64,000 bases of DNA from Rhodovulum steppense (GCF_004339675.1 NZ_SLVM01000013.1:44621-108620), one strand, 5' to 3'; counted from the stretch's first letter, positions 26,414 through 35,174 are shown. Notes: generated from the letters alone by a model not told the origin. Made by a program: numbers and translations.

Positions 26414-26839
26414 TCAGGCCGGGGCGGCGCGCAGCCGGTCCAGATATCCCGCCCCCCGCCGCGCCGCGCGCTGCCAGTCGGCTTCGGTCTGGCGGGCGGC
26501 CAGATCGGCACTGATCTCGACCTCGTCAAAGCCGCAGGCCCGCGCCATCGGATATTGGTCGGCGATCAGATGCCCCGCCGCCCGCAGGCGCCCGGTGAAC
26601 CCCATCCGCCGAAGGTCGCGCGCCAGCGTAAAGCCGCGCCCGTCCGAGAAGACCGGAAAGGCAATGCGGATCGCGGCGATCCGGCCAAGGATCAGCGCCA
26701 GCGCCGCCGGATCGTCGGCAGGCGCCAGATCGACAGCGCCCGGCGCAGCCTCGCCCAGCGCCGCGAGCGGCACGAACACCTCGTCCGGCGCGACCGCCGC
26801 GAAGCCCGCATCGCTGACCAGAACATTGCCCATGGTCAT
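26414..26839 (-). CDS. DUF934 family protein of the sulfite reduction operon
   Basis: A 141-residue protein with the DUF934 pattern (RIAFPVFSDGRGFTLARDLRRMGFTGRLRAAGHLIADQYPMARACGFDEVEI). Its ATG overlaps the cysH stop by four bases and it is the last gene of the cysG-cysI-cysH operon, the usual position of this family. It is cytoplasmic and of unknown activity; a role in assimilatory sulfate or sulfite reduction is inferred from linkage. Confidence 0.88.
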   Translation of the reverse strand: MTMGNVLVSDAGFAAVAPDEVFVPLAALGEAAPGAVDLAPADDPAALALILGRIAAIRIAFPVFSDGRGFTLARDLRRMGFTGRLRAAGHLIADQYPMARACGFDEVEISADLAARQTEADWQRAARRGAGYLDRLRAAPA

Positions 26840-27579
26840 GCCGCACCCGCCCGCCGCACCGCGCGGCCGTCGACGAAATGGATCCCGCATTCCTCCTTGT
26901 CCCGCCCGCGCCAGCGGCCTGCGCGCGGGCTTTCGCCGGGGGCCACGGGGCTGGTGCAGGGCGCGCAGCCGATCGAGGGATAGCCGCGCCCGACCAGCGG
27001 GTGACGCGGCAGGGCGTGGGCGTCTATATAGTGGCGCACCTCCTGGCCCGACCAATGCACCAGCGGGTTGACCTTGACCCGGCCGCCCGCGTCCAGTTCG
27101 AACAGCGACAGGCCGCTGCGCGCACCGGTCTGGTGCTGCTTGCGCCCGGTGATCCAGGCCCCGAAGCCGCCCAGCGCCGCCTCCAGCGGGCGGGTCTTGC
27201 GCATCGCGCAGCAGGCGTCAGGATCGTGGCGATGCAGTTTGCCCGCCGGATCGGCGGCCGCCAGTGCCTGTGCGTCGGGCCGAACCATCCGAACCCCGGT
27301 CAGCCCCAGCAGCTGCGCCACCTCGCGCTGATAGGCCAGCGTCTCGGGGAACAGCAGTTCGGTATCGAGAAACAGCACCGGCAACGCGCGGTCGATCTGC
27401 GAGATCATGTGCAGCAGCACAACCGATTCCGCGCCGAAGGACGACACCAGCGCGATGCGGCCCGCGAAATCCGCCAGCACATGGGCCAGCACCGTTTCAG
27501 GCGCCGCCTCGGACAGCGTGGCGTTCAGCGCCGCCACCTGCGCCTCGGCCGGATCGAAGATCGCCTCACGCCGCATCAT
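26836..27579 (-). CDS. cysH: Phosphoadenylyl/adenylyl-sulfate reductase, Fe-S type
   Basis: A 247-residue reductase of assimilatory sulfate reduction that forms sulfite. The PP-loop-like nucleotide site is at SSFGAES. It carries the cysteine pairs CC in DACCAMRK and CxxC in GCAPCTS, the ligands of the [4Fe-4S] cluster found in enzymes that use APS (and often PAPS), and the catalytic Cys in EECGIHF. The cluster points to adenylyl-sulfate rather than the E. coli PAPS type. ATGs at 27579 and 27576 both overlap the cysI gene end. Confidence 0.92.
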   Translation of the reverse strand: MMRREAIFDPAEAQVAALNATLSEAAPETVLAHVLADFAGRIALVSSFGAESVVLLHMISQIDRALPVLFLDTELLFPETLAYQREVAQLLGLTGVRMVRPDAQALAAADPAGKLHRHDPDACCAMRKTRPLEAALGGFGAWITGRKQHQTGARSGLSLFELDAGGRVKVNPLVHWSGQEVRHYIDAHALPRHPLVGRGYPSIGCAPCTSPVAPGESPRAGRWRGRDKEECGIHFVDGRAVRRAGAA

Positions 27580-29221
27580 CGGCCCCCTCGTTATTGTAAA
27601 GCGCCTGCTGGAACGGCCCCAGCCCGACCCTGCGGAATGCCTCGCCAAAGGTTTCGTCCGCATCCCGGCGCAGCCCCAGATAGGTCAGGACAATCTGCTC
27701 GACCGCGCCCACGATCTCGTCCGCGGCAAAGCCGGGGCCGGTGCGCTGGCCGATGGCCGCATTCTGGGTCGGATCGCCGCCCAGCGTGATCTGGTAGGTC
27801 TCGACCCCCGCGCGTTCGAGCCCGAGGATGCCGATCTCGGCAACATGGTGATGCGCGCAGGCATTGATGCAGCCCGAGATGTTCAGCCTGAGCGGACCCA
27901 CCTCATGCTCGATCTTCAGCGCCTCGAAGTGCTGCGCGATCTGTTGCGCAACCGGGATCGAGCGGGCCGTGGCCAGCGCGCAATAATCCAGCCCCGGGCA
28001 GGCGATGATGTCCGAGATATGCCCGGCATTTGCCGCCGCCAGCCCCGCATCCGCCAGCGCCGCAAACACCGCCGGCAGGTCGGCCTTGCGCACATGCGGC
28101 AGCACCACGTTCTGGCGGTGGCTGATCCGGATCTCGTCATGGCCATACCGCTCGGCCAGATCGGCCAGCAGCCGCATCTGCCAGGCACTCGCATCCCCCG
28201 GCACCTGACCCGGCGTCTTGAGCGAGATTGTGACGATGGCATGATCCGCCCGCCGGTGCGCGGCAAGGTTCGTGTCGCACCAGGCGCGAAAGGCCGGGCT
28301 GCCCGGCGGGATCGCCGCGGGGCCATCGCGCAGCGCGGGCGGGGCGAAATGCGCCGCGATATCCGCCAGCAGCGCCCGGTCGGCACCGCCGAACTCGGCC
28401 CGCGTCTGCGCAAAGCGCGCCTCGACCTGATCGCGCAGGGTTTCAAGCCCGATCTCGTGCACGGCGATCTTGATGCGGGCCTTGTACTTGTTGTCCCGCC
28501 GACCAAGCCGGTTGTAGACGCCGAGGATCGCCTCGAGATAGGGCAGCAGGTCGGCCTCGGGCAGGAAGTCGCGGATCACCCGGCCCAGCATCGGCGTCCG
28601 GCCCAGCCCGCCGCCCACGCTGACCTCGAACCCCGTCTCATCGCCCCGCCGCACAAGGCGCAGCCCGATATCATGGGCGCGCGTGACCGCCCGATCCTCG
28701 GCCCCGCCGCTGATCGCGATCTTGAACTTGCGCGGCAGGAACTGGAATTCGGGATGGTCGGTCGACCATTGCCGCATCAGTTCGGCGTAGGGGCGCGGAT
28801 CGGCAACCTCGTCGGCGGCGGCGCCCGCGAAATGATCGGCCGTGACATTGCGCACGCAATTGCCCGAGGTCTGGATCGCGTGCATCCCGACATCGGCCAG
28901 CGCATCCAGCATGTCGGGCACGTCGCGCAGTCTGGGCCAGTTGAACTGGATGTTCTGGCGCGTGGTGAAATGGCCATAGCCGCGGTCCCAGCGCTCGGCG
29001 ATCATCGCAAGCTGGCGCATCTGGCGGGCATTCAGCGTGCCATAGGGGATCGCCACCCGCAGCATGTAGGCATGCAGTTGCAGGTAAAGCCCGTTCATCA
29101 GGCGCAGCGGGCGGAACTCGTCCTCGGTCAGGCGGCCGTCGATCCGGCGCTCCACCTGATCGCGGAACTGGCGCACGCGCTCGCGGACAAAGGCATCGTC
29201 GAACTCGGAATAGGCATACAT
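27566..29221 (-). CDS. cysI: Assimilatory sulfite/nitrite reductase haemoprotein
   Basis: A 551-residue sirohaem and [4Fe-4S] reductase that takes sulfite to sulfide. N-terminal ferredoxin-like half-domain (MRVAIPYGTLNARQM, HFTTRQNIQ, TSGNCVRNV), and the cluster/sirohaem ligands CPGLDYC and NISGCINACAHHH in the C-terminal half. No flavoprotein CysJ is encoded nearby, so electrons presumably come from ferredoxin or another donor. It is followed by an overlapping cysH gene and preceded by DUF2849 and cysG, which supplies its sirohaem. Confidence 0.93.
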   Translation of the reverse strand: MYAYSEFDDAFVRERVRQFRDQVERRIDGRLTEDEFRPLRLMNGLYLQLHAYMLRVAIPYGTLNARQMRQLAMIAERWDRGYGHFTTRQNIQFNWPRLRDVPDMLDALADVGMHAIQTSGNCVRNVTADHFAGAAADEVADPRPYAELMRQWSTDHPEFQFLPRKFKIAISGGAEDRAVTRAHDIGLRLVRRGDETGFEVSVGGGLGRTPMLGRVIRDFLPEADLLPYLEAILGVYNRLGRRDNKYKARIKIAVHEIGLETLRDQVEARFAQTRAEFGGADRALLADIAAHFAPPALRDGPAAIPPGSPAFRAWCDTNLAAHRRADHAIVTISLKTPGQVPGDASAWQMRLLADLAERYGHDEIRISHRQNVVLPHVRKADLPAVFAALADAGLAAANAGHISDIIACPGLDYCALATARSIPVAQQIAQHFEALKIEHEVGPLRLNISGCINACAHHHVAEIGILGLERAGVETYQITLGGDPTQNAAIGQRTGPGFAADEIVGAVEQIVLTYLGLRRDADETFGEAFRRVGLGPFQQALYNNEGADDAA

Positions 29222-29239
29222 GGGCTTACTCCTGCGGCG

Positions 29240-29539
29240 TCATTCTGCGGCCTGGGCGGGCAGCGCGAAGGGGGCGGGACCGCGCGCGCGGACCCGTTCA
29301 CGGAAATCGACGGGCACCGGACCGAACGGACCCGGCCGCACCTCGGCCATGTAGGCGCCGACCACGCGATCGGCCTGCGCCATCGCGGCAGCCAGACGGG
29401 CCTGCGCCTCGGCCAGGTCGCCGATCACCTCGGCATCGGCAAGCGAGCGCGACCAGTTGCCCCCCGGCGTCATCCAGACCGGATCGCCGTCGAACAGGTC
29501 GTTGGCGGCGACCACCACGGGCACCACGATCCGGCTCAT
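29240..29539 (-). CDS. DUF2849 protein of the sulfite reduction operon
   Basis: A 99-residue protein with the DUF2849 look: VVAANDLFDGDPVWM, a SLADAEVIGDLAEAQARLAAA helix and a VVGAYMAEV strand. It overlaps the end of cysG by four bases and ends 18 bases before cysI. Members of this family are almost always placed between cysG and cysI in alphaproteobacteria. No activity is known; a link to sirohaem delivery or electron input to CysI is inference. Confidence 0.88.
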   Translation of the reverse strand: MSRIVVPVVVAANDLFDGDPVWMTPGGNWSRSLADAEVIGDLAEAQARLAAAMAQADRVVGAYMAEVRPGPFGPVPVDFRERVRARGPAPFALPAQAAE

Positions 29540-30909
29540 TGGGCGGCTTCCCGCAGGGCGGCGGGGGCCAGCGCGGCCGCATCGCGCGGGGCGAGCCCCA
29601 GCATGATGACCGCGGGGCCGCGCAGATCGGCGGCCGCCAGATCGGCGGCCAACCGGCCAAGCTGCGAGGCAAGGACGCGCTGATCCGGGCGCGAGGCATT
29701 CTCGACCACGCTCACGGGCGTTGCGGGATCGGCGCCATGCATCAGAAGACGCCCCTGCACGAACCGCGCCGCGCGCTTGCCCATGTAGATCGCCGCCACC
29801 GCCCCGGGGCGGGCCAGCGCCGCCCAGTCGTGATCGGCCAGACCGTCGACATCCTGTCCGGTGATGATCCGCAACTCGCCATTGCGCCCGCGCCGCGTCA
29901 GGCTTTGCCCAAGGCTTGCCGCCGCCGCCGAGGCCGCGGTGATGCCGGGCAGGATCGCCCAGTCCAGACCCGCCGCCATGCAGGCGTCGATCTCCTCGTC
30001 AAGGCGGCCGAACACGCCCGGATCGCCCGCCTTGAGCCGCACAACCAGCGCCCCGGCGCGGGCGCGCTCGACGATCAGGCCGTTGATCCTGGCCTGCGGC
30101 GTGGACGGGCCGAAGCCGGTCTTGCCGACCTCGATGATCTCGGCCTCCCGGCGGGCCAGTTCCAGGATCGGTTGCGGCACCAGCCGGTCATGGATCACCA
30201 CATCGGCCTGATCCAGCGCCCGGCGCGCGCGCAGCGTCAAGTCGTCGGGATCGCCCGGCCCCGCGCCCACGAACAGCACCCGGCCCAGCGCGGGCGCGCG
30301 GTCCAGATGGTCGGACAGAAGCGGCGCGGCCTCGGGCACGGCTTCGCCCGCCAGCGCGCGGTCGAACAGCGCGCTCCAGAAGTCACGCCGCGCTCGGCCC
30401 GGCGGCAGCGCCTCTGCCTCGGGGCGCAGCGCCTTCGCGCCGCGCAGCACCGCGCCCAGCCCGGCGGGCAGCCGTTCCTCCAGTAGCGCCTTGACCTTGC
30501 GCGCCAGAACCGGCCCCGTGCCCTCGGTCCCGATGGCGATCACCAGCGGATCGCGGTCGACCAGCGCAGGGGTCAGGAAGGCGCTGGCCTCAAGATTATC
30601 GACGATGTTGAACGGCACCCCGGCCGCTTCGGCCAGCGCGGCCACGCGGGCATCCGCGGCCGCATCCTCGTCGGCGGCATAGACCAGCCGCAGCCCGGCA
30701 AGGTCGTCCTGCGCCAGCGGCCGGGGAAAGAGCACGATGCGCCCCTCGGCGTCCCAGGCGGCGATCAGCGGATCGACGGTTTCGGCATAAACCTCGATCC
30801 GCGCCTCGGTCTTGAGCAGCAACCGCAGTTTCGCCACCGCAGCCGCACCCCCGCCCGAAACGGCGACACGCAGACCGGCAACGCGCAGGAAGATCGGAAA
30901 ATGGTTCAT
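29536..30909 (-). CDS. cysG: Sirohaem synthase CysG, trifunctional
   Basis: A 457-residue fusion enzyme that makes sirohaem from uroporphyrinogen III. The N-terminal dehydrogenase/ferrochelatase domain has a GGGAAAVAKLRLLL nucleotide loop and VPFNIVDNLEASAFLTPALVDRDPL; the C-terminal SAM-dependent methyltransferase domain has GAGPGDPDDLTLRA, GDPGVFGR and an LPGITAASAAAA stretch. Full length matches E. coli CysG. It is first in the operon and feeds sirohaem to CysI. Confidence 0.95.
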   Translation of the reverse strand: MNHFPIFLRVAGLRVAVSGGGAAAVAKLRLLLKTEARIEVYAETVDPLIAAWDAEGRIVLFPRPLAQDDLAGLRLVYAADEDAAADARVAALAEAAGVPFNIVDNLEASAFLTPALVDRDPLVIAIGTEGTGPVLARKVKALLEERLPAGLGAVLRGAKALRPEAEALPPGRARRDFWSALFDRALAGEAVPEAAPLLSDHLDRAPALGRVLFVGAGPGDPDDLTLRARRALDQADVVIHDRLVPQPILELARREAEIIEVGKTGFGPSTPQARINGLIVERARAGALVVRLKAGDPGVFGRLDEEIDACMAAGLDWAILPGITAASAAAASLGQSLTRRGRNGELRIITGQDVDGLADHDWAALARPGAVAAIYMGKRAARFVQGRLLMHGADPATPVSVVENASRPDQRVLASQLGRLAADLAAADLRGPAVIMLGLAPRDAAALAPAALREAAQ

Positions 30910-30997
30910 GGGGCACCTCTGGCTATGGGCCAGATATAGAACAAATTCCCTTTACAGAGCCATACCACGCCGCTGAAAGGGACGTGTTCTCAGGGCC

Positions 30998-31015
30998 TTC
31001 CCGCATCCGCGGGAA
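30998..31015. terminator. Hairpin between thiD and cysG
   Basis: TTCCCGC and GCGGGAA pair around a four-base loop. It follows the end of thiD on the minus strand by about 90 bases and precedes the cysG operon. No T-run follows in the minus direction, so termination is only likely, not shown. Confidence 0.35.
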
Positions 31016-31101
31016 AATTATCCCCATAATGCAGTCCGCGCCGCATGCCGGTCCGAAATCCGCCCTGCGGCCGGGACGCCAGCCCCGGCCGCAGCCCCCA
31101 C

Positions 31102-31899
31102 TCAGCGCCGCAAGGCGTGGAAATGATCCGTCGGACCGGTCCCGCGCCCGACCCACAAGCCATCCGCGGCCCGAATCGCGGCCAGTGTGTAGTCCTTGGC
31201 TGCACTGGCCGCCGCCAGCGGATCGGCAAGCGCCGCAAGATGGGTCGCCAGCGCCGCCGACAGCGTGCAGCCGGTGCCATGGGTGTTGCGCGTCGCAACG
31301 CGCGGCGCGATCAGCCAGACCCGCCGACCCGGCGAAAGGAACAGATCGGGGCTTTCCTCGTCGCCCAGATGCCCACCCTTCAGGAACACCGCGCCGCAGC
31401 CCAGCGCCAGCAGCGCCTCGGCCTGTGCTTCCATCTCCTCGCGCGTCCGCGCCTCGGGCCGGTCCAGCAGATCGGCCGCTTCGGGCAGGTTCGGGGTGAT
31501 GACCCTGGCCATGGGCAGCAGCAGATCGCGCAGCGCCGCCACCGCATCCGCCGCCAGAAGCCGGTCGCCGCCCTTGGCCACCATCACCGGGTCCAGCACC
31601 ACCGGCACGTCGCGCCCGTCCAGAACGCCCGCCACCGCCTGCACGATGGCGGCCGAGCCCAGCATGCCGATCTTGACCGCATCGACGCGGATATCGTCGA
31701 ACACCGCCTGAACCTGCGCCGCGACAAACTCGGGCGCGACAAGCTCGGCGGCTCGCACACCTTGGGTGTTCTGCACCGTCAGCGCGGTGATCGCGGCCAT
31801 GCCATAGCCGCCATTGGCACCTATCGACTTGAGATCGGCCTGAATGCCCGCCCCGCCCGAAGGATCGGACCCGGCAATGGACAGGATGTTGGGGATCAT
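31102..31899 (-). CDS. thiD: Hydroxymethylpyrimidine (phosphate) kinase
   Basis: A 265-residue ribokinase-fold enzyme that phosphorylates HMP and HMP-P for thiamine synthesis. It has the N-terminal SIAGSDPSGGAGIQADLK, MLGSA, LDPVMVAKGGDRLL, the GGHLGDEES segment and the C-terminal anion hole/catalytic region THGTGCTLSAALA. ATG at 31899 overlaps the thiE stop by four bases; an ATG at 31911 is also in frame. Last of three thi genes behind the riboswitch. Confidence 0.95.
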   Translation of the reverse strand: MIPNILSIAGSDPSGGAGIQADLKSIGANGGYGMAAITALTVQNTQGVRAAELVAPEFVAAQVQAVFDDIRVDAVKIGMLGSAAIVQAVAGVLDGRDVPVVLDPVMVAKGGDRLLAADAVAALRDLLLPMARVITPNLPEAADLLDRPEARTREEMEAQAEALLALGCGAVFLKGGHLGDEESPDLFLSPGRRVWLIAPRVATRNTHGTGCTLSAALATHLAALADPLAAASAAKDYTLAAIRAADGLWVGRGTGPTDHFHALRR

Positions 31900-32501
31900 G
31901 CGTGGCTCCATGTCTGGGCAAGGTTGCGGGCGGCGGCCTCGGGGTCGGGGGCGGACGCGATGGCCGAGACGACGGCGATGCCGGCGCAGCCCATGTGCTT
32001 GAGGGCGGGAATATCCGGGGCACCCACACCGCCGATGGCAACCGCGGGCACCGGCGCCGCGCGCACGATCCGGGCCAGCCCGTCCATGCCCAGAGGCGCA
32101 GCGTGATCGGGCTTGGTCGCGGTGGCGCGCACCGGGCCTACGCCCAGGTAATCGACAGCGCCGGGCGGCAGGGCGGCAAGCTGCGCCCCGGTCTCGATCG
32201 ACAGCCCCAGGATCGCCACCGGCCCCAGCGCCGCGCGCATCCGCAGCGGGTCGCCATCCGACTGGCCGATATGCAGCCCGTCCGCCCGCGCGGCCAGCGC
32301 CACCGCCAGCCGGTCATTGACGATCAGCGGCACGCCCAGCGGCGCCAGCAGGGCGCGCAGGCGGCGGGCCTGCGCGATCATCGCCGCATCCTCGGCTTGC
32401 TTGTCGCGCAACTGCACCGCCGTTGCACCGCCCCGCACCGCCGCCATCACCAGTTCGTCGGACACGCCATCAGGCGTGACGAAATAGACCCGAAAACTCA
32501 T
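31896..32501 (-). CDS. thiE: Thiamine phosphate synthase
   Basis: A 201-residue TIM-barrel enzyme that joins HMP-PP and thiazole phosphate. Visible family motifs are VQLRDKQA near residue 30, LIVNDRLAVALAARADGLHIGQ, LGLSIET, DYLGVGPVRATATKPDHAAPLG and AIGGV. ATG at 32501 overlaps the thiM stop. It couples the products of ThiM and ThiD. Confidence 0.95.
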   Translation of the reverse strand: MSFRVYFVTPDGVSDELVMAAVRGGATAVQLRDKQAEDAAMIAQARRLRALLAPLGVPLIVNDRLAVALAARADGLHIGQSDGDPLRMRAALGPVAILGLSIETGAQLAALPPGAVDYLGVGPVRATATKPDHAAPLGMDGLARIVRAAPVPAVAIGGVGAPDIPALKHMGCAGIAVVSAIASAPDPEAAARNLAQTWSHA

Positions 32502-33289
32502 GCCGCCTGCACCCGCGCCCCGGCGGTCAACGCGTCCGGCGTGATCGTGGCCAGCGCGTCCAGCAATGCGACCTGAAAGCTGCCCGGCCCCGCAGCCGTT
32601 TCCCCGGCGCGTTCCCCCGCAAGCCCGAAATAGGCCAGCGCCGCCACCGTTGCCGTCGCCCGGTCCCCGGCCCCGGCCAGGAACGCGCCGACAAGCCCGG
32701 TCAGCGAACAGCCCAGCGCCGTCACCCTGGGCATGGCCGGATGGCCATTCGCAACGCGCCAGCCGCGCGCCCCGTCGGTGACGTAATCGACCGGCCCGGT
32801 AACGGCGACAACCGCGCCCGTGCTGCACGCCAGCGCACGCGCCGCCTCCTCGGCCGCGGCCACCGGATCGGCACTGTCCGCCCCCTTGCCCTGCGCCGCC
32901 GCCCCCGACAGCGCAAGGATCTCGGAGGCATTGCCCCGGATCGCCGCCGGGCCAAGCGCCAGCAACCGCGCGCCGATCTCGCGCCGGAAGGCCGTGGCGC
33001 CGACCGCGACCGGATCCAGCACCCAGGGCAGGCCCGCCGCCTGCGCGGCCTGCGCCGACGCCTCCATCGCTGCGACCCAGGGGCCGCTGGGGGTGCCGAT
33101 ATTGATAGTCAGCGCCCCGGCCAGCGGCGTGAACTCGGCCGCTTCCTCGACGGCATGAACCATTGCGGGCGAGGCGCCTGCGGCCAGCAGCACATTCGCC
33201 ATGACGTTCATCGCGACGTAATTGGTTATGTTGTGCACAAGCGGCGCGCACTGGCGCATCTCGCTCAAATGGGCTCCCCAGTCGGGCAT
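32498..33289 (-). CDS. thiM: Hydroxyethylthiazole kinase
   Basis: A 263-residue kinase that salvages the thiazole half of thiamine. Motifs are the N-terminal PLVHNITNYVAMNVMANVLLAAGASP, LTINIGT, WVLDPVAVGATAFR, IRGNASEIL and the C-terminal TALGCSLTGLVGAFLA with the catalytic Cys region. The gene set thiM-thiE-thiD without thiC/thiG indicates salvage of thiazole and HMP. A TPP riboswitch lies about 60 bases upstream of the start. Confidence 0.95.
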   Translation of the reverse strand: MPDWGAHLSEMRQCAPLVHNITNYVAMNVMANVLLAAGASPAMVHAVEEAAEFTPLAGALTINIGTPSGPWVAAMEASAQAAQAAGLPWVLDPVAVGATAFRREIGARLLALGPAAIRGNASEILALSGAAAQGKGADSADPVAAAEEAARALACSTGAVVAVTGPVDYVTDGARGWRVANGHPAMPRVTALGCSLTGLVGAFLAGAGDRATATVAALAYFGLAGERAGETAAGPGSFQVALLDALATITPDALTAGARVQAA

Positions 33290-33348
33290 CGCGTCCTCCG
33301 TGGCCGGGCAGGAAACGAACGCGAAAGCCCCTTGGGCGCTTCGGGTGC

Positions 33349-33424
33349 GACTTCCTCCGCCAGCATGATCTGGTTCAGGTTCAAAGGGTGCTTCTCAGCC
33401 CGGGATGACCCCGGACGCCCCTGT
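33349..33424 (-). ncRNA. TPP riboswitch controlling thiMED
   Basis: On the minus strand the THI-box core is intact: CTGAGA at 33398-33393 and ACCCTTTGAACCTGA with AACCAGATC at 33389-33367, followed by ATGCTGGCGGAGGAAG. Flanking GGGGCGTCC/GGGTCATCCCGGGC and the CTGGCGG side build the remaining helices. The stretch after it (GAAGCGCCC with GGGGCTTTC) can fold into a competing hairpin just ahead of thiM, a possible terminator or ribosome-site sequesterer. The expected effect is lower thi expression when TPP is abundant. Confidence 0.93.
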
Positions 33425-33485
33425 CACGGCGGGCATGGAACCATGTCCCGCGGGGAAACGAAAGCCCCTTTTGCCTGCCCGCATC

Positions 33486-34682
33486 TCAGGCCGGAACCGC
33501 CGCGCGCGGCCCGGTCAGGATCCGCCAGTAGAGCAGCGCAAAGCCCAGGAAGGCGGCAATCCAGCCCGCCCCGGCCAGATGCAGCAGCCAGCCCGGCGCG
33601 CCAAGCCCCTCGGCAAACCGGGCCATGACCGAAACAAGCAGCAGCACATACAGCGTGGCGACGGCGGGGCTTGCGGTCAGCGGGCGGCCCGAATGGCCAA
33701 GGCTGGCGCGCGTCATGATCGCCAGCGTCATCATGCCGACCGCGCCCGCCATCCACACATGCTGCGCCGCCGTGACCGAGCCCAGCCCCGGCAGCACCGA
33801 CGCAAGCCCCATCGCCAGAAACCCGACCGGCACCAGCGCATAGGCAAGGTGCAGCACCCAGACCAGCGGTTCGGCCAGCGTACGGCGCCCGACCCAGCGA
33901 CCCAGCCGGATCAGGTGCAAGACCCCCGCCAGCAGACAGAGCAGCGTGGCAAGCCAATGCGCGGGCGCCGCGGTCCAGACCGCAAGCGCCAGACCGGCCA
34001 CCGCCAGCGCAATCCCGTCGAACCGGTCGAGGGGGGCGGGCAGCCGCGTCTCGCGCCGCTGGGCCAGCCAGTTGCGGGTGAAACTCGGCACGACGCGGCC
34101 GCCGATCAGCAGGATCATCCCGATCGCAGCCGCCAGGGCCACCCTCAGCCCCAGCCCGCCCGCCGCATAATCGCCGCGCAGGGCGTCGAGGTGGAACAGC
34201 CCCTGCCCCAGCGTCATCAGCAAAAGCAGCGCCCAGACCGACAGGTTGCGCCAGTTCCGGCCCGCCACGATCTCGCGCAGCATGACCGCAGCCAGTGCCA
34301 GCGGAAAGGCCAGATCGACCGCCGCCGCCACGCCGAAGGGAAGAAGCGCCGAGACCGACACCGCGACCCGCCCTGCCGCCCAGACCAGCACCAGCGCCAG
34401 AAGCGGCCAGCCCATCAGCGGCAGCCGCCCGGTCCAGTTCGGCACCGCCGTCAGCAAGAACCCGGCCGTGACGGCGCCGAGATAGCCGAACAGAAAGGCA
34501 TGGGCATGCCAGCTGACCGGATCGAGCACCGTGGGCAGCGCCACGGCACCGCCCAGCATCGCGATCCACAATGTCATCGCCGCGGCCGCCCAGAGACTGC
34601 CGAACAGGAAGAACGGGCGATGGCCCTGCGCCAGAAGGGCGGGACCGGCAAAGGCGCGGCGGCGCTCGGAGGTGGTGGCCAT
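33486..34682 (-). CDS. nnrS: NnrS family haem-copper membrane protein
   Basis: A 398-residue polytopic protein with about twelve hydrophobic segments and conserved His in HAHAFLFGY, LFHLDALR, QHVWMAGAVGMM and TRASLGHSGR, the NnrS pattern. NnrS helps cells resist nitrosative stress. ATG at 34682 is chosen; a TTG at 34694 is in frame. It is divergent from an NsrR-like regulator gene across 78 bases that hold two similar operator-like repeats, so NO-responsive control is expected. Confidence 0.9.
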   Translation of the reverse strand: MATTSERRRAFAGPALLAQGHRPFFLFGSLWAAAAMTLWIAMLGGAVALPTVLDPVSWHAHAFLFGYLGAVTAGFLLTAVPNWTGRLPLMGWPLLALVLVWAAGRVAVSVSALLPFGVAAAVDLAFPLALAAVMLREIVAGRNWRNLSVWALLLLMTLGQGLFHLDALRGDYAAGGLGLRVALAAAIGMILLIGGRVVPSFTRNWLAQRRETRLPAPLDRFDGIALAVAGLALAVWTAAPAHWLATLLCLLAGVLHLIRLGRWVGRRTLAEPLVWVLHLAYALVPVGFLAMGLASVLPGLGSVTAAQHVWMAGAVGMMTLAIMTRASLGHSGRPLTASPAVATLYVLLLVSVMARFAEGLGAPGWLLHLAGAGWIAAFLGFALLYWRILTGPRAAVPA

Positions 34683-34698
34683 GGGACGACTCAATTTT

Positions 34699-34713
34699 GG
34701 TATTTCAAATACC
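34699..34713. promoter_or_regulatory. NsrR-like operator 1
   Basis: A perfect inverted repeat, GGTATTT-C-AAATACC, 17 bases upstream of nnrS. The ATTT-N-AAAT core is that of NsrR/Rrf2 sites. Placement beside the start suggests repression of nnrS. Confidence 0.65.
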
Positions 34714-34730
34714 GATTAACCGATGTAATA

Positions 34731-34745
34731 CGCATTTGAAACACC
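34731..34745. promoter_or_regulatory. NsrR-like operator 2
   Basis: CGCATTT-G-AAACACC; its complement GGTGTTT-C-AAATGCG matches operator 1 at most positions. Its centre is 32 bases (about three helical turns) from operator 1 and it lies 16 bases upstream of the regulator gene, so autoregulation is likely. Confidence 0.5.
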
Positions 34746-34760
34746 AATTCGTGAGGCCCT

Positions 34761-35174
34761 ATGCGCCTGACCCAGTTCACCGATTTCGGATTGCGCGCGC
34801 TGATGCGGCTGGCAGGCCGCCCCGAGCGCGGCTTTGCCACCGCCGAACTGGCAGAGGAATTCGGCGTCTCGCGTCATCATCTGGCCAAGGTCGTGGCTCG
34901 CCTTGCGGCGGCCGGGCTGGTCGAGACACGGCGCGGCGGTGGCGGCGGGTTGCGACTGGCACGCCCCGCGGCCGAGATCCGGCTGGGCGAGGTGGTGCGC
35001 CTGCTGGAGGCCGATCAGGCGCTGGTCGAATGTTTCGCGGCCGATGGCGGGGCCTGCACGCTGACGCCGGATTGCCGTCTCAAGGGGCGGCTGGCCCGGG
35101 CCGAGGCCGCCTTTCTGGCCGAGCTTGACCGCGCAACGCTGGCCGATTGCGCCTGGGCGCCGAGGGCGGAATGA
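34761..35174 (+). CDS. nsrR: NsrR-like Rrf2 family transcriptional regulator
   Basis: A 137-residue Rrf2 protein: MRLTQFTDFGLRALMRLA, a winged helix (FATAELAEEFGVSRHHLAKVVARLAAAGLVETRRG), and three cysteines in VECFAADGGACTLTPDCRLKG, the [2Fe-2S]/[4Fe-4S] ligand set of NsrR. NsrR senses nitric oxide through its cluster and represses NO-detoxification genes. It is divergent from nnrS and overlaps nnrU by four bases, forming a compact NO response unit. Confidence 0.9.
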   Translation: MRLTQFTDFGLRALMRLAGRPERGFATAELAEEFGVSRHHLAKVVARLAAAGLVETRRGGGGGLRLARPAAEIRLGEVVRLLEADQALVECFAADGGACTLTPDCRLKGRLARAEAAFLAELDRATLADCAWAPRAE

